Positions 1-5,009 of a DNA stretch of 5,009 bases are shown in pieces. Under the pieces are notes generated by a model. It worked only from the letters and a program-made list of their open reading frames with translations. It searched no databases and was not told where the DNA came from. The position numbers and the translations under genes are program-made. Numbering within the stretch: the stretch's first letter is position 1; each line of letters begins with the position of its first letter. Source of the stretch: JBDHRG01 sp039807445 (GTDB lineage: Bacteria > Pseudomonadota > Gammaproteobacteria > Competibacterales > Competibacteraceae); NCBI GenBank assembly GCA_039807445.1, contig JBDHRG010000252.1, positions 1 to 5,009 of the forward strand, in the 5' to 3' direction.

Positions 1-6
1 ACTCAT

Positions 7-858
7 TCAAGCAAGCGCCGCGTCGACCAGCTCGATCCAGTGCCTGACCGGCTTGTCGGTGCCGCCCTGCAGGTGCGCCAGGCAGCCGATGTTGGCGGTG
101 GCGATCGCGTCGGGATGGCCGGTGGCCAGCGCCGCGAGCTTGTTGTCGCGCAACCGCAGCGACAGCTCGGGCTGGGTGATCGAATAGGTGCCGGCCGAGC
201 CGCAACACAGGTGCGCATCGGGCACCGCGCTCAGCTCGAAGCCCAGCCGCTTCAGCAGCGCCTCGGCCCGGCCGCCGAGCTTCAGCGCGTGCTGCAGCGT
301 GCACGGGCAGTGGAAGGCGAGCCGGCCGGCGGGCCTGGCGGCGAGCCGCGACAGGTCTTCGCCCTCGAGCACTTCGACCAGGTCTTTGGCCAGCGCCGAA
401 ACCCTGGCCGCCTTCGCGGCGTAGGCCGGATCGTCGCGCAGCAGGTGGCCGTACTCGCTGACGAAGGCGCCGCAGCCCGAGGCGGTGACGACGATCGCCT
501 CGACGCCCCGCTCGATCGCCGGCCACCAGGCGTCGATCAGCCGCCGCGCGAAATCCAGCCCCTCGGCTTGCGCATCGAGGTGGAAGCTGACCGCGCCGCA
601 GCACCCTGCCCGCGGCGCCGCCTCGAGCGCGATGCCGAGGCGGTCGAGCACGCGCGCCGCTGCGGCATTGATGCCAGGGGCGATGCCGGGCTGCACGCAG
701 CCGTCGAGCACCAGCATCCGCCGGGCGTGCATCGCGCGCGGCCAGGCGCCGGCGTCGCGGCGCTCGGGCACCTTGGCGGCGAGCGCCGCCGGCAGCACGC
801 CCTTGACCGCCCGCCCGAGCCCCAGCAGCGGCTCGAACCGCCGCCGGTACGGCAGCAC
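7..858 (-). CDS. glcF: GlcF C-terminal part: two cysteine-rich (CCG) domains, possible GTG restart
   Basis: This is an open frame of 283 codons directly after the amber stop, beginning with GTG at 858-856. It carries the paired cysteine-rich domains typical of GlcF, and of heterodisulfide reductase and anaerobic glycerol-3-phosphate dehydrogenase subunits. The first has GC at about residue 54 and AGCCGAV at about 84-90. The second has FHCPC at about 182-186 and LCCGSAG at about 217-223. A further SGCGAF lies near 127-132 and NIGC near the end. These domains are proposed to bind an additional cluster or take part in quinone-side electron transfer. I see no convincing ribosome binding site at a useful distance from the GTG: an AGAAGG-like stretch lies about 21 nt upstream, which is too far. 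Separate translation would therefore rely on re-initiation after the stop. The frame ends with TGA at 9-7. Confidence 0.72.
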   Translation of the reverse strand: MLPYRRRFEPLLGLGRAVKGVLPAALAAKVPERRDAGAWPRAMHARRMLVLDGCVQPGIAPGINAAAARVLDRLGIALEAAPRAGCCGAVSFHLDAQAEGLDFARRLIDAWWPAIERGVEAIVVTASGCGAFVSEYGHLLRDDPAYAAKAARVSALAKDLVEVLEGEDLSRLAARPAGRLAFHCPCTLQHALKLGGRAEALLKRLGFELSAVPDAHLCCGSAGTYSITQPELSLRLRDNKLAALATGHPDAIATANIGCLAHLQGGTDKPVRHWIELVDAALA

Positions 859-1221
859 CTAGCGCAGCGCCCAGCGCAGCGCCTTCTGCGCCGGCGGCCG
901 GCCGACCTGCTCGTCGACCACCGCGCGGCCGATGTCGGCGAGCCGGTGGTAATCGACGCCCGAGGGGCAGGTGGTTTCGCATGAGCGGCAGGTCAGACAG
1001 CGGTCGAGGTGGAGCTGGGTGCGCGCGGTCGGCGCGTGTCCCTCGAGCACCTGCTTGATCAGGTAGATGCGCCCGCGCGGCCCGTCGAGCTCGTCGCCGA
1101 GCAGCTGGTAGGTCGGGCAGGTCGCGGTGCAGAAACCGCAGTGCACGCACTTGCGCAGGATCGCGTCGGCTTCGCGCCCCGCAGCGGTGTCCTTGATGAA
1201 ATCGGCGAGATGGGTCTGCAT
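859..1221 (-). CDS. glcF: GlcF N-terminal part: ferredoxin-like domain with two 4Fe-4S motifs
   Basis: This 120-residue frame starts with ATG at 1221 and ends at the TAG at 861-859. It holds the complete electron-transfer module of GlcF: a first 4Fe-4S motif CVHCGFCTATCP at about residues 25-36 and a second, CLTCRSCETTCP, at about residues 75-86. Both have the CxxCxxCxxxCP spacing of bacterial ferredoxins. The stretch between them (DELDGPRGRIYLIKQVLEG) is characteristic of GlcF. The start lies 13 bp downstream of the glcE stop with only a weak ribosome binding site, so translation is probably coupled to glcE. If it is made alone, this piece would be a small soluble diferredoxin lacking the cysteine-rich domains. 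Whether it is stable or active by itself cannot be judged from sequence. Confidence 0.8.
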   Translation of the reverse strand: MQTHLADFIKDTAAGREADAILRKCVHCGFCTATCPTYQLLGDELDGPRGRIYLIKQVLEGHAPTARTQLHLDRCLTCRSCETTCPSGVDYHRLADIGRAVVDEQVGRPPAQKALRWALR

Positions 1222-1234
1222 GGCTGGCTCGGGC

Positions 1235-2302
1235 TCACAGATCGGCGTACAGGCGTCCGGGGTTGAACACCCGCTGCGGGTCGAAGGCGCGCTTGAGCTC
1301 GCGGTGCACGCGCATCAGCGCGGGCGCGAGCGGCTGGAACACCTCGCCGGCGCGCCCGCCGCCGCGGAAGCACGCGGCGTGGCCGCCGGCTGCCCGCGCT
1401 GCGGCGAACACCGTCTCCGGCGCCGCCTCGCCGCGCCACCAGCGCTGCGCTCCGCCCCACTCGAGCAGCCACGTCCCGCCGGGCAGCGCCGGCTGCTGCG
1501 CGGCCGGCGGCAGCGACAGCCGCCACAGCGGCGCCAGGCCATCGAAGAAGGCATCGGTCTGCTCGCGCAGCCCGGCCCAGAAGGCCCCGGCCGCCTCGCC
1601 GTCGAGGCGCTCGCCGCCGAGGGTTTCGGCGGCGACGCGCACCGCCGCCGCCGCGCCCGACAGGCGGATACAGGCGCGCCCGTCGACCCAGGCCGTCGCC
1701 GACAGCGGCAAGGGCTGCCCGGCCCAGCGGTTGAAGACCTCGACCGCTTCGAGCAGCGGGCGCGGCTGCACCAGCGTCAGCTCGGCCTGCGGCACGGGCA
1801 GCACCTTCAGCGACAGCTCGAGCAGCACGCCGAAGGCGCCGAGCGCGCCCGCCTGCAGCCGCGACACGTCGTAGCCGGCGACGTTCTTCATCACCTGCCC
1901 GCCGAAGCGAAGCACCTCGCCCTTGCCGTTCAAGAGCTTCGCGCCGAGCACGAAGTCGCGCACCGAGCCGGCGTAGGGCCGGCGCGGCCCCGACAGCCCG
2001 GCAGCGACCATGCCGCCGACGGTCCCCGGGCCGAAGCGCGGCGGTTCACAGCCGAGCATCTGCCCGCGCGCGGCTAGCGCCGCCTCGAGCTCGGCCAGCG
2101 GCGTGCCGCCGCGCGCGGTCACCACCAGCTCGGTCGGCTCGTAGCTGACGATGCCGCGGTGGCCACCGACTTCGAGCGGCTCGCCGGCGGCTTCACGGCC
2201 ATAGAAGTCCTTGCTGCCGCCGCCGCGGATCGCCAGCGACCGGCCTGCCGCCGCGGCGGCCCTGACCGCTTCGGCCAGGGATTGACTGATGTCGTCACTC
2301 AT
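1235..2302 (-). CDS. glcE: GlcE, glycolate oxidase FAD-binding subunit
   Basis: GlcE is the second flavoprotein subunit of glycolate dehydrogenase. It works with GlcD and GlcF to oxidise glycolate to glyoxylate at the inner face of the cytoplasmic membrane. From the chosen ATG the product has 355 residues, against about 350 in E. coli. It shows the FAD-binding type 4 (PCMH/VAO) fold signatures: IRGGGSKDFYG at about 25-35, the HRGIVSYEPTELVVTAR strand at about 48-64, GGMVAAGLSGPRR at about 96-108, SVRDFVLG at about 113-120, and MKNVAGYDVSRL at about 138-149. The C-terminus FDPQRVFNPGR is the usual family ending. The frame stays open upstream to a GTG at 2401, but that extension is encoded by the intergenic inverted repeat and is not GlcE-like. 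An ATG at 2317, five codons upstream and preceded by CTGGG, is an alternative start. The gene lies 115 bp after glcD and 13 bp before glcF. Confidence 0.95.
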   Translation of the reverse strand: MSDDISQSLAEAVRAAAAAGRSLAIRGGGSKDFYGREAAGEPLEVGGHRGIVSYEPTELVVTARGGTPLAELEAALAARGQMLGCEPPRFGPGTVGGMVAAGLSGPRRPYAGSVRDFVLGAKLLNGKGEVLRFGGQVMKNVAGYDVSRLQAGALGAFGVLLELSLKVLPVPQAELTLVQPRPLLEAVEVFNRWAGQPLPLSATAWVDGRACIRLSGAAAAVRVAAETLGGERLDGEAAGAFWAGLREQTDAFFDGLAPLWRLSLPPAAQQPALPGGTWLLEWGGAQRWWRGEAAPETVFAAARAAGGHAACFRGGGRAGEVFQPLAPALMRVHRELKRAFDPQRVFNPGRLYADL

Positions 2303-2321
2303 TCGCGTTTTGTTCATCCCA

Positions 2322-2395
2322 GGTGATGAGGAATGGGCGATCAGCGATGGGGCAGGAACGACACGGCGGTTTGCAGCCACCCATTCCTCATCACC
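2322..2395. repeat. Perfect 16-bp inverted repeat in the glcD-glcE gap
   Basis: The left arm GGTGATGAGGAATGGG (2322-2337) is an exact reverse complement of the right arm CCCATTCCTCATCACC (2380-2395), with a 42-bp spacer. In the minus-strand operon transcript it would form a 16-bp stem ending 20 nt before the glcE start. Next to both arms are related short units (GCGATGGGG at 2344-2352; the reverse complement of GCGATGAG at 2401-2408), so the block looks built of degenerate GATGAG-type repeats. No run of U follows the stem, so it is not a standard intrinsic terminator. Possible roles are an mRNA processing or stability element that sets the glcD to glcE ratio, or a dispersed intergenic repeat that landed in the operon. 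The arms are seen directly; the role is inference. Confidence 0.85.
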
Positions 2396-2417
2396 GCTCA
2401 CTCATCGCTCCGCAATC

Positions 2418-3875
2418 TCAGAATCGCTCCAGCTCCGGGAACGGCAGCTGCCCTCGACTGACGCGCATCGCACCGTATTCGGCGCAGCGTGCCAGCGTCG
2501 GGATCGCCTTGCCCGGATTCAGCAGCCGGCCGGGGTCGAAGGCGGCCTTGAGCGCGTGGAACTGCGCGATCTCGGCCGCACCGAACTGCGCACACATCTG
2601 GTTGATCTTCTCGACGCCGACGCCGTGCTCGCCGGTGATCGCGCCGCCGACCTCGACGCACAGCTCGAGGATGGCTCCGCCGAGCGCTTCGGCGACCTCG
2701 AGCTCGCCCGGCTTGTTGGCGTCGAACAGGATCAGCGGATGCAGGTTGCCGTCGCCGGCGTGGAACACGTTGACCACCGCCAGACCGTGCTGGCGCGACA
2801 GCGCCTCGATGCCGTTCAGCACCTTCGGCAGCTCCTTGCGCGGGATGGTGCCGTCCATGCAGTAGTAGTCGGGCGCCAGCCGCCCCACCGCCGGGAACGC
2901 CGCCTTGCGCCCGGCCCAGAACAGCAGCCGCTCGCGCTCGTCGCGCGACACGCGCAGCTCGGTGGCGCCGGCATCGGCGAGCAGCGCCTGCACCTGCGCG
3001 ATCTGCTCGGCGACTTCCTCGGCCGTGCCGTCGAGCTCGCACAGCAGGATCGCCTCGGCGTCGACCGGATAGCCGGCGTGCAGGAAGTCTTCGGCGGCGC
3101 GGATCACGCCCTTGTCCATCATCTCCAGTCCGCCGGGGATGATGCCCTCGGCGATGATGCGCCCGACCGCGGCGCCGGCGACGTCGACGCGGTCGAACGC
3201 CGCCAGGATCACTTGCGCAACCTGCGGCTTGGGCAGCAGCTTGACCGTGACTTCGACGATCACGCCGAGCATGCCCTCCGAACCGGTGAGCAGCGCCAGC
3301 AGGTCGAAGCCGGGGGCGTCGAGCGCGGCGCTGCCGAGCGTCAGCCGCTCGCCGTCCATCGTCACCAGCTCGAGCCCCAGGATGTTGTGCACCGTCAGCC
3401 CGTACTTCAGGCAGTGCACGCCGCCGGCGTTCTCGGCGACGTTGCCGCCGATGGTGCAGGCGATCTGCGACGAGGGGTCGGGCGCGTAGTACAGTCCGAG
3501 CCCGTCGACCGCCTGCGAGATCGCCAGGTTGCGCACGCCCGGCTGCACGCGTGCGATGCGGTTGGCCGGATCGACCTCGAGGATGCGGTTGAACTTGGCC
3601 AGGCTCAGCAGCACGCCGCCCTCGACCGGCAGGGCGCCGCCCGACAGGCTGGTGCCGGCGCCGCGCGCGACCACCGGCACGCCGCGCGCCTTGCAGGTGC
3701 GCAAGACGTGCTGCACCTGCTCGACCGTCTCGGGCAACACCACCAGCAGCGGCAGCTTGCGGTAGGCGGCCAGACCGTCGCACTCGTAGGGGCGCAGGTC
3801 TTCGGCCTCGAACAGGATCAGGTGCCCGGGCATTCCGCGAGCCAGCTCGGCCCGCAGCGCAGCGCTGTCCGTCAT
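2418..3875 (-). CDS. glcD: GlcD, glycolate oxidase FAD-linked catalytic subunit
   Basis: GlcD is the main flavin subunit of glycolate dehydrogenase. It binds FAD and oxidises glycolate (often also D-lactate) to the 2-oxo acid. The product has 485 residues, against about 499 in E. coli. The FAD-binding type 4 domain comes first: PYECDG at about 29-34, VARGAGTSLSGGALP at about 69-83, and GGNVAENAGGVHCLKYG at about 143-159, followed by TGSEGMLGVI. The C-terminal FAD-oxidase cap follows, with HAGDGNLHP at about 372-380, GEHGVG at about 415-420, and FDPGRLLNPGK at about 446-456. The tail LPFPELERF is the same as I recall at the end of E. coli GlcD, which favours glycolate oxidase over D-lactate dehydrogenase. 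ATG 3875 was chosen because GAGAGG (3889-3884) sits 8 nt upstream. An upstream in-frame GTG at 3902 has no such site. It is the first gene of the leftward glcDEF operon. Confidence 0.97.
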   Translation of the reverse strand: MTDSAALRAELARGMPGHLILFEAEDLRPYECDGLAAYRKLPLLVVLPETVEQVQHVLRTCKARGVPVVARGAGTSLSGGALPVEGGVLLSLAKFNRILEVDPANRIARVQPGVRNLAISQAVDGLGLYYAPDPSSQIACTIGGNVAENAGGVHCLKYGLTVHNILGLELVTMDGERLTLGSAALDAPGFDLLALLTGSEGMLGVIVEVTVKLLPKPQVAQVILAAFDRVDVAGAAVGRIIAEGIIPGGLEMMDKGVIRAAEDFLHAGYPVDAEAILLCELDGTAEEVAEQIAQVQALLADAGATELRVSRDERERLLFWAGRKAAFPAVGRLAPDYYCMDGTIPRKELPKVLNGIEALSRQHGLAVVNVFHAGDGNLHPLILFDANKPGELEVAEALGGAILELCVEVGGAITGEHGVGVEKINQMCAQFGAAEIAQFHALKAAFDPGRLLNPGKAIPTLARCAEYGAMRVSRGQLPFPELERF

Positions 3876-3883
3876 TGGTCTTA

Positions 3884-3889
3884 CCTCTC
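3884..3889 (-). promoter_or_regulatory. Ribosome binding site of glcD
   Basis: On the minus strand GAGAGG ends 8 nt before ATG 3875. It matches the anti-Shine-Dalgarno well and decides the glcD start over the upstream GTG at 3902. It is the clearest ribosome binding site in the window. Confidence 0.75.
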
Positions 3890-3954
3890 TACAGCCCGCC
3901 ACAAAAGTGATGATCGCCTTTTTATTTCAGTCAAATTAGAGTCTTATGCCATAC

Positions 3955-3983
3955 ATTGCAACCAACCCGGAAGTGGATTTCAA
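3955..3983 (-). promoter_or_regulatory. Candidate sigma-70 promoter for glcDEF
   Basis: On the minus strand TTGAAA (3983-3978, five of six matches to the -35 consensus) is followed after exactly 17 bp by TGCAAT (3960-3955, four of six to the -10). Transcription would start near 3948 and give a leader of about 70 nt before glcD. A competing pair is TTGCAA with TAATTT just downstream, also at 17-bp spacing. The region is AT-rich compared with the genes, as promoters in GC-rich genomes often are. This is a match by eye only. Confidence 0.35.
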
Positions 3984-3988
3984 GAAAT
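3977..3988. promoter_or_regulatory. Candidate operator IR-1, overlapping the glcD -35 box
   Basis: ATTTC-AA-GAAAT is a perfect 5-bp-arm palindrome. It coincides with the predicted glcD -35 hexamer, so a bound protein would be expected to block RNA polymerase. IclR-family operators are often short imperfect palindromes with AT-rich arms of this sort. The arms are short enough to arise by chance in AT-rich DNA. Confidence 0.3.
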
Positions 3989-3994
3989 GGTCAA

Positions 3995-4013
3995 TTAGTA
4001 ATACCAATACTAA
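3995..4013. promoter_or_regulatory. Candidate operator IR-2
   Basis: TTAGTA and TACTAA form a perfect 6-bp-arm inverted repeat around a 7-bp spacer (ATACCAA). Its centre lies about 21 bp, or two helical turns, from the centre of IR-1, so both would face the same side of the helix. It sits upstream of the predicted glcD promoter, where an activator or the second dimer of a repressor could bind. The interpretation is inference. Confidence 0.3.
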
Positions 4014-4045
4014 ATATCCGATCACTCCTAGTCCCGTATCGTGAA

Positions 4046-4073
4046 ACACTCGTAAAATTTCAGCTCCGAGTGT
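4046..4073. promoter_or_regulatory. Candidate operator IR-3, near the regulator promoter
   Basis: ACACTCG (4046-4052) and CGAGTGT (4067-4073) are exact reverse complements separated by 14 bp, so the arm centres are 21 bp apart. The spacer contains TAAAAT, a possible -10 element, and the right arm touches the predicted -35 box of the regulator gene. This fits autoregulation of the divergent IclR-type gene. It is the longest of the three intergenic palindromes and the least likely to be chance. Confidence 0.4.
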
Positions 4074-4101
4074 GGAATTATTTTGTGCGCTGCAATACAA
4101 T
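4073..4101 (+). promoter_or_regulatory. Candidate sigma-70 promoter for the IclR-family gene
   Basis: TGGAAT (4073-4078, a weak -35) and TACAAT (4096-4101, five of six matches to the -10) are 17 bp apart. Transcription would begin near 4108 and leave a leader of about 56 nt before ATG 4164, consistent with the shorter protein start. The poor -35 suggests a weak or regulated promoter. Match by eye only. Confidence 0.3.
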
Positions 4102-4163
4102 CCGTTTTCATGATACAGAATGCCGTTTCTATCCAAGAAAACACTGAGGCTCTCGGGACACCC

Positions 4164-4931
4164 ATGGTCACGAACGCCACGTCCTCGATCCAGGTCATCG
4201 ACCGCCTCTCCCGGCTGCTCGATGCGATCGCCGCGAGCAATGCGCCAGTGAGCCTGAAGGTGTTGTCGGCCGAAACCGGCCTGCACCCTTCGACCGCCTT
4301 CCGCATCCTGGCCTCGCTGACCGAGCACGGCTTCGTCGAGCGCAGTTCATCGGGGCACTACCGCCTCGGCGTCAAGCTGCTGCAACTCGGCAGCCGCGTG
4401 CAGGGTCGGCTCGACATCCGCCGCGAGGCGCGGCCGATCATGGAGTGGCTGCGCAACGAGACCGGCGAGACGGTGAACCTGATCGTGCGCGAGGGCGACG
4501 AGGTGGTGTACGTCGAGCGCGTCACGCCGAACCGCATGATGCGCGTCGAGCAGGCGATCGGCGGCCGCGCGCCGCTGCACGTGACCGCGGTCGGCAAGCT
4601 GTTCCTCGCCGAGGGCGGTGCCGAAGCCTGTCTCGAGTACGCCGCGCGCACCGGGCTGCCGTCGGCGACGCCGTACTCGATCACCGACCCGACCTCGCTG
4701 TGGCGCGCGGTCAAGGGCACCGTGACCGACGGCTACGCGCTCGACGACCAAGAGGCCGAGCTCGGCGTCGGCTGCTTCGGCGTGCCGATCCGCGACAGCA
4801 CCAACCACATCATCGCCGGCATCTCAGTGTCCGCCCCGTTCGAGCGGCGCAAGGATGCCTGGATCCCGATCATCAAGCAGGCCGGCGAAAAGCTGTCGCA
4901 GCGGCTGGGTTTCCACCCCGAGAACCGCTGA
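4164..4931 (+). CDS. IclR-family transcriptional regulator, divergent from glcDEF
   Basis: This 255-residue protein has the two-domain IclR layout. An N-terminal winged helix-turn-helix spans about residues 8-70, with VSLKVLSAETGLHPSTAFRI at about 29-48 covering the HTH and a wing ending in GHYRLG. A C-terminal GAF-like effector domain runs from about 85 to 250 and shows the family motifs LHVTAVGKLFLAE and GYALDDQEAELGVGCFGVPI. Such proteins bind small acids in the C-terminal domain and act as repressors or activators. Head-to-head placement beside glcDEF suggests it controls that operon, perhaps sensing glycolate or glyoxylate (AllR, an IclR-family member, responds to glyoxylate); this is inference. 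ATG 4164 is chosen because it directly precedes the HTH and because GC-rich codon use begins there; a weak GGGA lies 5 nt upstream. ATG 4110 and TTG 4083 are in-frame alternatives but lie in AT-rich, non-coding-like sequence. I cannot assign a gene symbol. Confidence 0.93.
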   Translation: MVTNATSSIQVIDRLSRLLDAIAASNAPVSLKVLSAETGLHPSTAFRILASLTEHGFVERSSSGHYRLGVKLLQLGSRVQGRLDIRREARPIMEWLRNETGETVNLIVREGDEVVYVERVTPNRMMRVEQAIGGRAPLHVTAVGKLFLAEGGAEACLEYAARTGLPSATPYSITDPTSLWRAVKGTVTDGYALDDQEAELGVGCFGVPIRDSTNHIIAGISVSAPFERRKDAWIPIIKQAGEKLSQRLGFHPENR

Positions 4932-5009
4932 GCCGACATTCCGCACGTCCCGAGCTGAAGTCGAGGCATATGACGGGTAAGGTAGCGGCGACATCCTCGA
5001 GCAAGGGAA
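4932..5009. other. Downstream intergenic end of window, no assignable feature
   Basis: These 78 bp follow the TGA of the regulator gene. I see no strong hairpin with a T-run that would serve as a terminator. An ATG at 4970 opens a frame that stays open for the 13 codons to the window edge, with GAGG only about 3 nt upstream. That is too little to call a gene. Confidence 0.5.

Larger units (their letters stand above)
7..1221 (-). pseudogene. glcF: glcF, glycolate oxidase iron-sulfur subunit, interrupted by an in-frame amber stop
   Basis: Read through the TAG at 861-859, this frame encodes a 404-residue protein, close to the roughly 407 residues of E. coli GlcF and collinear with it from end to end. 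GlcF is the Fe-S subunit of glycolate dehydrogenase (GlcDEF). It is thought to carry electrons from the flavin subunits to the membrane quinone pool. No frameshift is involved: both halves share one frame and only codon 121 is a stop. From my recollection of the E. coli protein, that position is a glutamine (motif LRQVV), so CAG to TAG by one C-to-T change is the simplest origin. The frame has no other stop and keeps all expected cysteine motifs, so any decay is very recent, or the stop is a sequencing error, or the gene is expressed by readthrough or as two pieces. The gene starts 13 bp after the glcE stop, which indicates an operon. I am confident of the identity and uncertain whether it is functional. 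Confidence 0.85.

Noticed and set aside
40..984. 314-codon plus-strand frame opposite glcF
   Set aside because: It is a shadow of the conserved GlcF frame, with low-complexity Arg/Ala/Gln-rich translation and no family motifs. The same applies to the plus-strand frame at 1127-2077 opposite glcE.
2322..2395. Intrinsic terminator between glcD and glcE
   Set aside because: The spacer is 42 nt, long for a terminator loop, and no U-tract follows the stem on the minus-strand transcript (TGGGATG follows).
2303..2401. N-terminal extension of GlcE from GTG 2401
   Set aside because: The extra 33 residues are encoded largely by the inverted repeat and do not resemble the GlcE N-terminus. Starting at ATG 2302 gives the normal family length.
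2418..3875. Alternative assignment as a stand-alone D-lactate or 2-hydroxyglutarate dehydrogenase
   Set aside because: The closely matching C-terminal tail and linkage to glcE and glcF make GlcD much more likely.
3940..3990. Sigma-54 promoter (GG-N10-GC) upstream of glcD, suggested by GGTTGCAA on the minus strand
   Set aside because: The TTGCA-like -12 element has no TGGCA-type -24 element at the required distance.
2289..3998. 569-codon open frame on the plus strand opposite glcD
   Set aside because: It is antisense to a clear glcD. Its composition (rich in R, Q, H, D, A) is typical of shadow frames in high-GC DNA, and it has no recognisable domain.
4083..4163. Upstream starts TTG 4083 and ATG 4110 for the IclR-family gene
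   Set aside because: Neither has a ribosome binding site. The codons before 4164 lack the strong third-position G/C bias seen after it, and the HTH begins right after ATG 4164.
4970..5009. Possible start of another plus-strand gene at ATG 4970
   Set aside because: Only 13 codons are visible, the GAGG is too close to the ATG for a good ribosome binding site, and the translation is not recognisable.

Overview
The window is a glycolate oxidase locus from a high-GC proteobacterium. The coding stretches look about 70% GC, with a strong G/C bias at third codon positions. The GlcD/GlcE/GlcF proteins resemble the Escherichia coli subunits closely, yet the adjacent regulator is IclR-type rather than the GntR-type GlcC of E. 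coli. A betaproteobacterium is my best guess (inference only; no taxonomic marker is present).

Layout: three genes run leftward on the minus strand in the order glcD (3875 to 2418), glcE (2302 to 1235) and glcF (1221 to 7). Together they encode the membrane-associated, FAD- and Fe-S-dependent glycolate dehydrogenase, which oxidises glycolate to glyoxylate and passes electrons toward the respiratory chain. An AT-rich region of about 290 bp separates glcD from a divergent IclR-family regulator on the plus strand (4164 to 4931). That region carries several small inverted repeats and plausible promoters, as expected for a regulator controlling the operon next to it. The last 78 bp contain no assignable gene.

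Two things are out of the ordinary. First, glcF is cut by an in-frame amber codon (TAG at 861-859, minus strand) between its ferredoxin-type N-terminal half and its cysteine-rich C-terminal half. Both halves are otherwise intact and in the same frame, and a GTG follows the stop directly. A single C-to-T change from a glutamine CAG codon explains it best. A sequencing error, a recent nonsense mutation, readthrough, or re-initiation giving a two-piece subunit cannot be told apart from this sequence. Second, the 115-bp glcD-glcE gap holds a perfect 16-bp inverted repeat with a 42-bp spacer, made of degenerate GATGAG-like units that resemble a dispersed intergenic repeat.

I do not see an undescribed system here. 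The window is a recognisable metabolic operon with a disrupted gene, an intra-operon repeat and an uncharacterised local regulator.
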